DNA of 23,880 nt. It comes from Chloroflexota bacterium. GTDB lineage: Bacteria > Chloroflexota > Limnocylindria > QHBO01. Positions 13,410 to 23,880 of the stretch are shown piece by piece. The number at the start of each line of letters is the position of its first letter. The stretch's first letter is position 1. Position numbers and translations under genes: made by a program. The stretch lies in assembly GCA_013694795.1 (NCBI GenBank), contig JACDBS010000031.1, forward strand, positions 1 to 23,880. The letters run 5' to 3'. Below the pieces are notes generated by a model, which worked only from the letters and a program-made list of their open reading frames with translations, was not told the origin of the DNA and ran no database searches.

Positions 13410-14322
13410 CACTCCCGCGCGCACCTTTGGGCTGGGCCGCGGGCTCGACGCCCTCATCCCCGCCAGCCACGAGGAGCGCGGCGTGCTCGAGGTCGCCATT
13501 GACCGTGTCGAGCGCAATCCGAACCAGCCACGCACCAGCTTCGACGAGGCGCCGTTGGGCGAACTCGCCGCATCGATCGCCGTCCACGGAGTTCTTCAGC
13601 CGATCGTCGTGCGCTCGCTGGCCGATGGCGGCTACCAGCTCATCGCGGGGGAGCGGCGGCTGCGCGCGGCCAGGTTGGCCGGCCTCGAGACCATCCCCGT
13701 TATCGTGCGTGACGGCGGCGACGGAACCGACTCCCTCGAGCTGGCGCTCATCGAGAACCTCCAGCGCGAGGATCTCAACGCCGTCGAGGCCGCGCTCGCC
13801 TACCGCGAGCTGATCGACCGATTCGGCCTGACCCACGAGGCGGTTGCCCGCCAGGTGGGCAAGAGCCGCGTCGCCATCAGCAATGCGCTTCGGCTGCTCG
13901 AACTCGCGCCCGAAACGCGCCTGGCCATCGTCGAGGGGCGCATCAGCGAGGGGCACGGCCGCGCCCTGGCGGCGATCACCATCGCGGAGCTCCAGCGCGC
14001 GGCGCTGAGCGTCGTCCTCGAGCGTCAGCTCTCCGTCCGTCAGACTGAGGAGCTCGTCCGGCGCAAGCGGGATGAGGCGCCTTCGCGCGAGCGGCGCTCA
14101 CTGGACCACGATCTCCAGGATCTCGAGGCGCAGTTGCGGGGCGTGCTTGCCACCAAGGTCGGCATCGTGCGCACGCGCCGCGGGGGCCGCCTTGTCATCG
14201 ACTTCTATTCGGACGAGGAGCTGGACCGCCTGTATTCGATCATCACCCGCGGCGCGAGCGGCCCGGCCGCCGGCGAGACGGAACAGGTTCATCCCGACAA
14301 CGAGGTTGCCTCATCCCCATGA
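13402..14322 (+). CDS. parB: Chromosome-partitioning protein ParB/Spo0J
   Basis: ParB is a CTP-dependent clamp that loads at parS. The 306-residue protein begins at GTG inside the end of parA, giving VASTPARTFGLGRGLDALIP, the characteristic N-terminal GRGLDALIP element that stimulates ParA. It continues with the CTP-binding ParB/Srx fold (VERNPNQPR, VLQPIVVR, GERRLRAARLAGL at 83-95), ENLQREDLNAVEAALAY, a helix-turn-helix that binds parS (about 144-165, LTHEAVARQVGKSRVAISN), and a C-terminal dimerisation domain. The longer upstream frame is parA shadow. A matching parS site is found at 12509-12524. Confidence 0.96.
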   Translation: MASTPARTFGLGRGLDALIPASHEERGVLEVAIDRVERNPNQPRTSFDEAPLGELAASIAVHGVLQPIVVRSLADGGYQLIAGERRLRAARLAGLETIPVIVRDGGDGTDSLELALIENLQREDLNAVEAALAYRELIDRFGLTHEAVARQVGKSRVAISNALRLLELAPETRLAIVEGRISEGHGRALAAITIAELQRAALSVVLERQLSVRQTEELVRRKRDEAPSRERRSLDHDLQDLEAQLRGVLATKVGIVRTRRGGRLVIDFYSDEELDRLYSIITRGASGPAAGETEQVHPDNEVASSP

Positions 14323-16295
14323 CCGTCGAACGAGCACCGAAGACTCGGGCCAAGGGCGCCTCGAGCTATACCGCCGCGAACATCCAGGTCCTCGAGGGGC
14401 TCACCGCGGTGCGCAAACGCCCCGGCATGTACATCGGCTCAACCGATGCGCGCGGCCTCCATCAGCTGGTCTGGGAGGTCGTCGACAACAGCATCGACGA
14501 GGCGATGGCCAACCAGGCAACCCGGATCGACGTCACCATCCACGCGGATGGCAAGCTCGAGGTGGTGGACGACGGCCGCGGTATCCCCGTCGACCGGCAT
14601 AGCACCGGCAAGAGCGCCCTCGAAGTCATCATGACCGTCCTCCACGCCGGCGGGAAGTTCGGCGGAGGCGGCTACAAGGTCTCGGGCGGCCTGCACGGGG
14701 TCGGGGTGAGCGTCGTGAACGCCCTGAGCTCCGAGATGCGGGTCGAGGTGCTGCGCGACGGCAAGCGGCACGCCCAGGAGTTCGTGCGCGGTATTCCCAA
14801 GGGACCCGTGAAGCAGACCGGCGGCGCGGCCGAGGCCAATCGTGGCCTGGATCCGGCCTGGAAGCGCCAGCACGGCACGCGCACCTTCTTCCAGCCCGAC
14901 TCCGAGATCTTCGAGGAGCTGGACTTCAGCTGGGACCTGATCAGCACCCGCATGCGTGAATCGGCATACCTCAACAAGCGCCTCTGGATTCGCCTGCGTG
15001 ACGAAAGGACCGATACCGAGAAGAACTTCTTCTTCCAGGGCGGGGTGACGAGCTTCGTTCGGCATCTCAATCGTCGTCGCGACGTCCTCAACGGGCGGCC
15101 GATCTACGTCGAGCGCATGGTCGGCTCGACCAGCGTCGAGGTGGCGCTCCAGTACAACGATGGGTTCGCCGAGAACGTGATCCCCTTCGCGAACAACATC
15201 AACACCGTGGATGGCGGCACGCACGTGGCCGGCTTCCGCGCCGCGCTCACCACCTCGCTCAACACCTGGGCTCGAAAGTCGAGCACGCTGAGCGAGAAGG
15301 AAGCCAACCTCTCCGGCGACGACGTGCGTGAGGGACTGACCGCGGTCATCAGCGTCAAGCTGACGGACCCGCAGTTCGAGGGTCAGACGAAGGCCAAGCT
15401 GGGCAATGCCGATATCAAGGGCATCGTGCAGAACGTGGTAACCGAGGGCATCGTGCAGCACCTCGAGGAGAACCCGGCCGACGGCCGCCGAATCATCGAG
15501 AAGTGCCTCACCGCGGCACGGGCGCGGGAGGCGGCCCGCAAGGCGCGCGATCTCGTCATCCGCAAGGGCGCGCTCGAGGGCATGGCCCTGCCCGGCAAGC
15601 TGGCCGACTGCCAGGAGCGGGATCCGGCGCGGTCGGAGCTGTACATCGTGGAGGGCGACTCGGCAGGCGGATCGGCCAAGCAGGGTCGGGATCGGCGCTT
15701 CCAGGCCATCCTGCCCATGTTCGGCAAGATGCTCAACGTCGAGAAGGCGCGCCTGGACCGAGTGCTGAGCTCGGATAAGATCCGGCCGCTGGTCATCGCG
15801 CTGGGCGCCGGCATCGGCGAAACATTCGACATCACCAAGCTGCGCTACCACCGCATCTGCCTCCTGTCCGACGCCGATGTCGACGGAGCGCACATCAGCA
15901 CCCTGCTGCTCACGTTCTTCTATCGGCACATGCCCGAAGTGATCGACAACGGCTACCTCTACATCTGCCAGCCGCCTCTCTACCGCGTGAGCACCGGCAA
16001 GGTGACTCGCTACGCGACCAGCGAGAAGGAGCGCGAAACGGCGCTCAGGGAGCTGTCGCGCGACGGGAAGACCAAGAACGTCACCGTGCAGCGCTTCAAG
16101 GGCCTGGGTGAGATGAACGCCGATCAGTTATGGGAGACGACCATGAACCCCGAGACCCGCACATTGCTCCGCGTGGACGTGGGCGACCCCGGGGAGGCGG
16201 ACGAGATCTTCAGCACGCTCATGGGCGAGAAGGTCGAGCCTCGCCGAGACTTCATCCGCGGCGAGGCCCGCAAGGTCCGAAACCTGGACATCTGA
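14319..16295 (+). CDS. gyrB: DNA gyrase subunit B
   Basis: GyrB is the ATPase half of gyrase. The 658-residue protein shows the GHKL fold (EVVDNSIDEA 53-62; DDGRGIP 84-90; GGKFGGGGYKVSGGLHGVG 111-129), the transducer domain, and the TOPRIM domain with EGDSAGGSAKQGRDR (445-459) and the DADVDGAHI metal site (518-526). Its length fits the common short GyrB without the E. coli insert. The position of E. coli Lys447, in the quinolone-resistance region, is Phe468 (LPMFGKMLN). The ATG overlaps the parB stop by four bases, so parA, parB and gyrB are probably one transcript. GyrA is encoded 840 bp downstream. Confidence 0.97.
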   Translation: MTVERAPKTRAKGASSYTAANIQVLEGLTAVRKRPGMYIGSTDARGLHQLVWEVVDNSIDEAMANQATRIDVTIHADGKLEVVDDGRGIPVDRHSTGKSALEVIMTVLHAGGKFGGGGYKVSGGLHGVGVSVVNALSSEMRVEVLRDGKRHAQEFVRGIPKGPVKQTGGAAEANRGLDPAWKRQHGTRTFFQPDSEIFEELDFSWDLISTRMRESAYLNKRLWIRLRDERTDTEKNFFFQGGVTSFVRHLNRRRDVLNGRPIYVERMVGSTSVEVALQYNDGFAENVIPFANNINTVDGGTHVAGFRAALTTSLNTWARKSSTLSEKEANLSGDDVREGLTAVISVKLTDPQFEGQTKAKLGNADIKGIVQNVVTEGIVQHLEENPADGRRIIEKCLTAARAREAARKARDLVIRKGALEGMALPGKLADCQERDPARSELYIVEGDSAGGSAKQGRDRRFQAILPMFGKMLNVEKARLDRVLSSDKIRPLVIALGAGIGETFDITKLRYHRICLLSDADVDGAHISTLLLTFFYRHMPEVIDNGYLYICQPPLYRVSTGKVTRYATSEKERETALRELSRDGKTKNVTVQRFKGLGEMNADQLWETTMNPETRTLLRVDVGDPGEADEIFSTLMGEKVEPRRDFIRGEARKVRNLDI

Positions 16296-16329
16296 GACGA
16301 AACCGACACGAAGAGGCAAGAACACAGCG

Positions 16330-16581
16330 ATGCCATCACGACACGCCGCCGACATCCGGCAGGTGGCCCAGAAGACCGGGCGCAGCCTGGACGAGTGGTG
16401 CGAGCTGCTCGAGTCGAATGGAGTCGGAGACCGCCGCGAGGCGGTCAACATGCTGCGCGACTCGTACGCGGTGAGCCATGCCTTCGCGCTGGCCATCGCG
16501 GACCAGTGCCTGCGCCGCTCCGACGACGACGACTGGGGTTCCGACGAGTACGACGCCGAGGAAGGCGACAACCCCTGGTAA
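16330..16581 (+). CDS. Small DUF4287-like protein
   Basis: An 83-residue acidic protein. The segment TGRSLDEWCELLESNGVGDRREAVNMLRDSYAVSHAFALAIAD resembles DUF4287 (TGkS-EEW, a central helix with H/R-x-E-x-V-x2-L-x3, then a G/S-H-x2-A-x2-I helix), a short helical domain of unknown function often found in small or fused proteins. After residue 62 the tail is highly acidic (SDDDDWGSDEYDAEE). It lies between gyrB and the thioesterase, three bases from the latter, so the two may be co-translated. The assignment rests on remembered family pattern, not a search. Confidence 0.7.
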   Translation: MPSRHAADIRQVAQKTGRSLDEWCELLESNGVGDRREAVNMLRDSYAVSHAFALAIADQCLRRSDDDDWGSDEYDAEEGDNPW

Positions 16582-16583
16582 CC

Positions 16584-17096
16584 ATGGATCAACAGGCGCC
16601 GATCATCGGCAATAGCGAGGCGATCATCGACGAGGATGGTCGTCGCTACGCATTCGCCGATCACAACTGCTTCGCCTGCGGGCGGGACAACCCGATCGGC
16701 ATGCGCCTGCACATCGAGCTCGGCGAGGGAAGCGCACGCGCTTCGTGGACGGCTGGCGAAGACTTCGTGGGCTGGAGCGACAAGCTCCACGGCGGGATCA
16801 TCGCCACGCTGCTCGACGAGGTGATGGCCTGGGCGCCCTCCAGCTTCGACTCATGGGCGGTGACGGCCGAGATGACCGTTCGCTATCGCTCCCCGGCGGC
16901 GCCGGGCGAGGCGCTGACGGCCGAGGGCCGGGTGACCGACCAGCGAAGGCGGATCTACGAGGTACGGGGCGAGGTGCGCGGAGCCGACGGTCGGCTCATC
17001 GCCGAGGGAAAGGGCCGATACCTCGGAGCGAGCCCCAGCGCGAAGGCCGACCTGAAAGCACGCTACGGCGTTGCGCGCGGGGTAGGCGCGGAATGA
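16584..17096 (+). CDS. PaaI-type hotdog-fold thioesterase
   Basis: A 170-residue protein of the 4HBT/PaaI hotdog superfamily, which hydrolyses acyl-CoA thioesters as oligomers. The conserved core reads GWSDKLHGGIIATLLDEVMAWA: the HGG turn followed by the helix bearing the likely catalytic Asp/Glu, then VTAEMTVRYRSPAAPGEALTAEGRV and a final strand. An N-terminal CFACGRDNPIGMRL segment is typical of the subgroup with an added Cys-x2-Cys. The frame is open further upstream, but the ATG at 16584 is the first after the preceding stop and gives a complete domain. The substrate is unknown; its position between gyrB and gyrA does not indicate one. Confidence 0.85.
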   Translation: MDQQAPIIGNSEAIIDEDGRRYAFADHNCFACGRDNPIGMRLHIELGEGSARASWTAGEDFVGWSDKLHGGIIATLLDEVMAWAPSSFDSWAVTAEMTVRYRSPAAPGEALTAEGRVTDQRRRIYEVRGEVRGADGRLIAEGKGRYLGASPSAKADLKARYGVARGVGAE

Positions 17097-17134
17097 CGAC
17101 ACTCACGACACACACGACAGCGAAGGACTGACCG

Positions 17135-19654
17135 ATGGAGATGGACAGGGTCGGCAACGTCCTGCCGGTCGCGATCGAAGACGAGATGCGCACCGCGTAC
17201 ATCGATTACGCGATGAGCGTCATCGTCGCGCGTGCCCTGCCCGACGTGCGCGATGGCCTCAAGCCGGTGCATCGGCGAATCCTGTACACCATGCACGAGA
17301 TGGGGCTGCGCTCGACCGCCGCCTATCGGAAGTGCGCCGGCGTCGTGGGCGAAGCGATGGCCAAGTACCACCCGCACGGGGACCTGGCCCTGTACGAGAC
17401 GCTCGTGCGCATGGCGCAGGATTTCAGCCTGCGCTACCCGCTGGTGGACGGCCAGGGCAACTTCGGCTCGATCGACGGCGATCCGCCAGCGGCCATGCGC
17501 TACACCGAGGCGCGCATGGCGGCCATCACCGACGAGATGCTGGCTGACATCGAGAAGGAAACCGTCGACTTCGTCGACAACTACGACGGGAGGCTGCGTC
17601 AGCCGACGGTCCTGCCGTCGAAGCTGCCCAACCTCCTGGTCAACGGCTCTTCCGGCATCGCCGTCGGCATGGCCACGAACATCCCGCCGCACAACCTGAC
17701 CGAGGTCTGCCGGGCCATCGGCGAGTTGATCGACAACCCCGATCTCACCGTTGACGACCTGTGCGACATCGTGACCGGGCCGGACTTCCCGACCGGCGGA
17801 ACGATCTTCCGCTTCGAGGACGTGCGCAACAGCATCACCGGCGAGAAGGAGCGGGTCGACGCGATTCGCCACATGTACGCCACCGGGCGCGGCCGGGTCA
17901 TCATTCGCGGCCAGGTCGCCTTCGAGGAGGTCCGTGCCGGCCGCATGGCGGTCGTGGTCACCGAGCTGCCGTACCAGGTCAACAAGACGACGCTCATCGA
18001 GAAGATGGCCGAGCTGGTGGGCACCAAGCGGATCTCCGATGTTGGCGACATTCGCGACGAAAGCGACAGAGACGGCATGCGCATCGTCGTCGAGGTCAAG
18101 CGCGACGGTTCCCCGCATACGGTCATGCAGCAGCTGTTCAAGCACACCGCCCTCCAGACCAGCTTCAGCGCGAACATGCTGGCCCTGGTCGATGGCCAGC
18201 CCCAGACGCTTGGTCTGAAGCGGATCATCGAGCACTACATCACCTATCGGCGCGAGGTGGTCCGGCGCCGCACGGAGTTCGACCTGGCGCGGGCCCAGGA
18301 GCGCGCCCACATCCTCGAGGGCCTGAAGATCGCCCTCGACAACCTGGACGAGGTCATCGCCACCATCCGCGCCGCGGCGGACGTGGATGCCGCCCGCCAG
18401 GCGCTCATCAAACGGTTCGGGCTGACCGAGGTCCAGGCGAACGCCATCCTCGAGATGCAGCTTCGGCGACTGGCCGCGCTCGAGCGCAAGAAGATCGAGG
18501 ACGAGTACCGCTCGATCATCCAGCTCATCAGCGAGCTCGAGGACCTGCTGGCCAACCCGCGCAAGATCATGCTCGTCATCAAGGACGAGCTGGCGGATCT
18601 CGTGAAGCGTTACGGCGACGACCGAAAGACGCGCATCCAGGCCGATGTCAACCGCGAGCTGACGGCCGAGGATCTCGTCGCTGCCGAGGACGTGGTGGTG
18701 ACGCTCAGCCAGCGCGGCTACATCAAGCGCCAGCCGATCAGCACATTCCGATCGCAGCGGCGCGGCGGGCGCGGCAAGCTCGCCATGCTCACCCGCGAGG
18801 AGGACGCCGTGCGCCACCTGGTGGTGGCCAACACCCACGACAACATCCTGTTCTTCACGAATCGCGGGCGCGTCTTCATCACCAAGGTGCACACCCTGCC
18901 GGATGCCTCACGCCAAGCGAAGGGATTGCCGATCATCAACCTGCCGGGCGTGCAGGTGGAGCAGCGCGAGTACGTCAGCGCCATCATCAGCCTGCCGCAG
19001 TTCGAGCCGGACAACTACCTCGTCATGGCCACGCGGAGGGGCATGATCAAGAAGACCTCGCTGGCCGAGTACGCCAAGATCCGCGCCAATGGCCTCATCG
19101 CCATCAACCTCGTCGACGGTGACGAGCTCCAGTGGGTCGGTCTCTCCGACGGTCAGAACGACATCATCCTGTGCACCCGGAAGGGCAAGGCAGCGCGCTT
19201 CGCGGAGCGGGAGGTGCGCCCGATGGGCCGCGACACCCGGGGCGTCACCGGCGTCCGCCTCGCCCCCGATGACGAGGTCATCGGCATGGAGGTGGCCGAG
19301 GCCGACACGCAGCAACTGCTCGTGGTCACTGAGCACGGTTTCGGCAAGCGGACCGATGTCGCCGACTTCCCGCGTAAGCACCGCGCCACCGGCGGCGTGA
19401 TCGCCAACTCGCTCAATGCCGACACCGGCGATGTGGCCGCAATTCGCCTGGTAGGCGCTGCCGACGAGGACGAGGAGGTCATGCTCATCACGCAGGACGG
19501 CACCATCATCCGGACGGTGGTGGCGGGAATCAACCGTTATCGGCGCGCGTCGCGCGGCGTCACCGTCATGAAGCCGCAGGCCGACGATCGAATCGTCTCG
19601 ATCACCGTCTTCGTCGACAACCGCCCACCGGAAGAGCTCCCCGAAGCCGAGTAG
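17135..19654 (+). CDS. gyrA: DNA gyrase subunit A
   Basis: GyrA cuts and rejoins DNA in the gyrase A2B2 complex. The 839-residue protein has the winged-helix domain beginning at about IDYAMSVIVARALPDVRDGLKPVHRR (23-48), the catalytic Tyr123 in AAMRYTEARM, the tower and coiled-coil with the exit-gate globule, and a C-terminal beta-pinwheel containing the GyrA box QRRGGRGK, which identifies gyrase rather than topoisomerase IV. In the quinolone-binding helix, E. coli Ser83 and Asp87 correspond to Leu84 and Glu88 (HPHGDLALYETLVRM). The Shine-Dalgarno is AAGGA before the ATG. Two short genes separate it from gyrB. Confidence 0.97.
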   Translation: MEMDRVGNVLPVAIEDEMRTAYIDYAMSVIVARALPDVRDGLKPVHRRILYTMHEMGLRSTAAYRKCAGVVGEAMAKYHPHGDLALYETLVRMAQDFSLRYPLVDGQGNFGSIDGDPPAAMRYTEARMAAITDEMLADIEKETVDFVDNYDGRLRQPTVLPSKLPNLLVNGSSGIAVGMATNIPPHNLTEVCRAIGELIDNPDLTVDDLCDIVTGPDFPTGGTIFRFEDVRNSITGEKERVDAIRHMYATGRGRVIIRGQVAFEEVRAGRMAVVVTELPYQVNKTTLIEKMAELVGTKRISDVGDIRDESDRDGMRIVVEVKRDGSPHTVMQQLFKHTALQTSFSANMLALVDGQPQTLGLKRIIEHYITYRREVVRRRTEFDLARAQERAHILEGLKIALDNLDEVIATIRAAADVDAARQALIKRFGLTEVQANAILEMQLRRLAALERKKIEDEYRSIIQLISELEDLLANPRKIMLVIKDELADLVKRYGDDRKTRIQADVNRELTAEDLVAAEDVVVTLSQRGYIKRQPISTFRSQRRGGRGKLAMLTREEDAVRHLVVANTHDNILFFTNRGRVFITKVHTLPDASRQAKGLPIINLPGVQVEQREYVSAIISLPQFEPDNYLVMATRRGMIKKTSLAEYAKIRANGLIAINLVDGDELQWVGLSDGQNDIILCTRKGKAARFAEREVRPMGRDTRGVTGVRLAPDDEVIGMEVAEADTQQLLVVTEHGFGKRTDVADFPRKHRATGGVIANSLNADTGDVAAIRLVGAADEDEEVMLITQDGTIIRTVVAGINRYRRASRGVTVMKPQADDRIVSITVFVDNRPPEELPEAE

Positions 19655-19851
19655 CTATCGGGCTCTAGGCTCCAGCGGCGACCGGCCCCCGCGGCGCCGT
19701 TGAGGGGCTCCATGCGCGAAGGAAGTCGCGGCGACGACCCGCGAGACTCATCGCTCGGACCTTGCTTCATGGCCGCAACCGGTCAGCGGTGCATCACGGG
19801 AACGAGGGCGCTGCCACGACGTCGCGTTCTCAGATAGCGCCGCTCAGCGGC

Positions 19852-19899
19852 GGACCGCATCACCGACCGCATTGCGGACCGCATTGCGGGCCGGATCGG
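19852..19899. repeat. Four imperfect 12 bp tandem repeats
   Basis: Units GGACCGCATCAC, CGACCGCATTGC, GGACCGCATTGC and a degenerate GGGCCGGATCGG follow one another without gaps. They lie about 70 bp upstream of the prs -10 candidate and may be slippage-derived or protein-binding repeats. Confidence 0.6.
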
Positions 19900-19930
19900 A
19901 TCCGTCGAAGCATGCGTCGCACGCCTGTTT

Positions 19931-19950
19931 CGTACCGCTGCTGTGGTACG
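19931..19950. repeat. Palindrome in the prs promoter region
   Basis: CGTACC and GGTACG form a 6 bp stem around eight bases, ending 18 bp before the TAGAAT box. It therefore covers the expected -35 region, a position suitable for an operator. Confidence 0.4.
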
Positions 19951-19968
19951 CGTGCTGGTATGGACCGC

Positions 19969-19974
19969 TAGAAT
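19969..19974 (+). promoter_or_regulatory. Candidate -10 box of prs
   Basis: TAGAAT, identical to the parA candidate. It would give a leader of about 30 bases containing the AGGAGA ribosome-binding site. Confidence 0.45.
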
Positions 19975-20011
19975 CGCGGAGCCTGACCCTTGCGCCGCAG
20001 GAGACGACGCC

Positions 20012-21046
20012 GTGTACGCCGACGAGTTCAGCATCTACGCCGGCAACGCCAATCGACCCCTTGCCGAGCGCATCACGCGTTACCTCAAGACGAGCCTGGG
20101 TAAGGTCGAGGTCTTTCAGTTCGCGAACGAGAACATCTTCGTACGCATCCTCGAGAACGTGCGTGAGCAGGACGTCTTCCTGATCCAGCCCACCAGCCGG
20201 CCGGTGAACGAGTCGATCATGGAGCTGCTGATCATGATCGACGCCTTCAAGCGCGCCAGCGCCGGGCGGATCACGGCCGTCATTCCGCATTACAGCTACG
20301 GCCGGTCGGACAAGAAGGACCAGCCCCGGGTACCGATCACGGCGCGCCTGATCGCCGACATGCTCACCGTGGCCGGGGCGGATCGGGTCCTCACCATGGA
20401 CCTTCACCAGGGGCAGATCCAGGGCTTCTTCAGCATCCCGGTGGACGAGCTGACTGCCGTCAACCTCATCTGTGCCCACATCAAGGCCAAGCAGCTCGAG
20501 GACATCGTGGTCGTCAGCGAGCTCGGGTTCGCCAAGAAGGCGCGCCATTTCGCCGAGCTTCTCACCGCCCCGCTGGCGATCGTCGAGAAGCGGCGCGTCG
20601 GGAATGACGACCGGACCGAGGTGATGAACATCATCGGCGACGTCGCCGGGCGCACCGCGGTGATCATCGACGACGAGATCGACACCGCGGGTTCCCTGGT
20701 CGAGGCGCTCGGCGCTCTCGAGGCGGCGGGGACGCGCGCCATCTACTCATGCGCGACGCATGGCGTCTTCTCCGGGGCCGCGCTCGAGCGGATCGCCGAG
20801 AGCTCGCTGACCGAGGTCATCGTGACCGATACGATCCCGTTGCCCGCGGAGGCGGACGACCCCCGCATCACGGTCCTGTCGGTGGCGCCGCTGTTCGGCG
20901 AGGCGATCAAGCGCATCCATCGCGGCGAGAGCGTCGGCGCGCTCTTCAGCTCAGAGGTCCAGATGGTCGAGGAGATGACCTTCTGGGACGAAGCCGCGGA
21001 GGACGAGGCCATCGAGCCGGAGCCCTCTCGGGTGACCGCCGGCTAA
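20012..21046 (+). CDS. prs: Ribose-phosphate pyrophosphokinase (PRPP synthase)
   Basis: Prs transfers pyrophosphate from ATP to ribose 5-phosphate, making PRPP for nucleotide, histidine and tryptophan synthesis. The start is a GTG with AGGAGA seven bases upstream, giving 344 residues and leaving out an upstream frame without homology. Recognisable parts are LIQPTSRPVNESIMELLIMIDAFKRASA (57-84), ITAVIPHYSYGRSDKKD (87-103), DLHQGQIQGFF (130-140), and the PRPP-binding loop VIIDDEIDTAGS (217-228). Deviations: the usual F-x-DGE strand reads FANENIFVRI (37-46), and the SPD-x-GG catalytic-loop region reads SELGFAKKAR (169-178). An acidic C-terminal tail of about 25 residues is extra. RpiB, in this window, makes its substrate, although the two genes are 19 kb apart. 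Confidence 0.95.
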   Translation: MYADEFSIYAGNANRPLAERITRYLKTSLGKVEVFQFANENIFVRILENVREQDVFLIQPTSRPVNESIMELLIMIDAFKRASAGRITAVIPHYSYGRSDKKDQPRVPITARLIADMLTVAGADRVLTMDLHQGQIQGFFSIPVDELTAVNLICAHIKAKQLEDIVVVSELGFAKKARHFAELLTAPLAIVEKRRVGNDDRTEVMNIIGDVAGRTAVIIDDEIDTAGSLVEALGALEAAGTRAIYSCATHGVFSGAALERIAESSLTEVIVTDTIPLPAEADDPRITVLSVAPLFGEAIKRIHRGESVGALFSSEVQMVEEMTFWDEAAEDEAIEPEPSRVTAG

Positions 21047-21079
21047 CTGCGCGCTGAGAGGCCTTCGAGAGCATCGGTC

Positions 21080-21085
21080 TATACT
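21080..21085 (+). promoter_or_regulatory. Candidate -10 box of secA
   Basis: TATACT in the 49 bp prs-secA gap, ending ten bases before the secA ATG. Transcription would begin only a few bases before the start codon, and no Shine-Dalgarno is visible. Confidence 0.4.
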
Positions 21086-21095
21086 CGACCTCCCG

Positions 21096-23880
<2,785 letters not shown>

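Larger units (their letters stand above)
19655..20011 (+). other. 357 bp gyrA-prs intergenic region
   Basis: No convincing gene is present on either strand. The region holds a run of 12 bp imperfect tandem repeats (19852-19899), a palindrome (19931-19950), a TAGAAT -10-like box (19969-19974) and, at its end, AGGAGA seven bases before the prs GTG. I see no clear terminator for gyrA. Confidence 0.55.

Noticed and set aside
14439..15929. 496-residue minus-strand open frame
   Set aside because: It is antisense to gyrB, with no conserved motif and no start context.
17063..18892. 609-residue minus-strand open frame
   Set aside because: It is antisense to gyrA, and its His/Asp/Val-rich composition mirrors the coding strand.

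Overview
This 23.9 kb window is high-GC bacterial chromosome, almost fully coding, with no insertion sequence, prophage, CRISPR array, tRNA or rRNA that I can recognise. The gene content and order (DUF2344, rplU-rpmA-rpmE, DUF1385, prfA, prmC, tsaC, rpiB; mreD-mrdA-rodA; parAB-gyrB; gyrA; prs; secA) and the protein style suggest Chloroflexota, possibly an uncultivated soil or freshwater lineage. That placement is inference from memory of the families, not a search result.

Layout: genes to the left of about 12.43 kb are on the minus strand, except one AI-2E-family permease at 7.4-8.6 kb. All genes to the right of 12.65 kb are on the plus strand. The 216 bp divergence region between mreD and parA holds a near-consensus parS site three bases from a perfect DnaA box, a second DnaA-like box, three TAAGC repeats spaced 11 bp apart, a 9 bp inverted repeat and outward-facing -10 boxes. 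This looks like an origin-proximal segregation locus, but dnaA and dnaN are not in view.

Left arm, in transcription order on the minus strand: RodA-type SEDS polymerase, PBP2 and MreD form a wall-elongation operon (mreD-mrdA-rodA) without mreB or mreC. Beyond the permease, a DUF2344 gene is followed by ribosomal proteins bL21, bL27 and bL31, a DUF1385 membrane protein, release factor 1, its glutamine methyltransferase PrmC, the tRNA t6A enzyme TsaC, a doubtful small ORF, a strongly structured RNA-like element, rpiB, and an aconitase-X gene that runs off the left edge.

Right arm: parA, parB and gyrB overlap one another (chromosome segregation and supercoiling). A small DUF4287-like protein and a hotdog thioesterase separate gyrB from gyrA. 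Then come prs (PRPP synthesis) and secA, which runs off the right edge.

Most interesting points: (1) a 131 bp element upstream of rpiB whose 20 bp arms pair completely only as minus-strand RNA, with two A.C mismatches becoming G.U pairs, and which encloses two mutually exclusive 6 bp hairpins; (2) the compact parS/DnaA-box arrangement; (3) gyrase subunits that naturally carry quinolone-resistance-type residues; (4) an aconitase-X gene whose best start is CTG with a perfect Shine-Dalgarno. I did not find a clearly new defence or mobile system.
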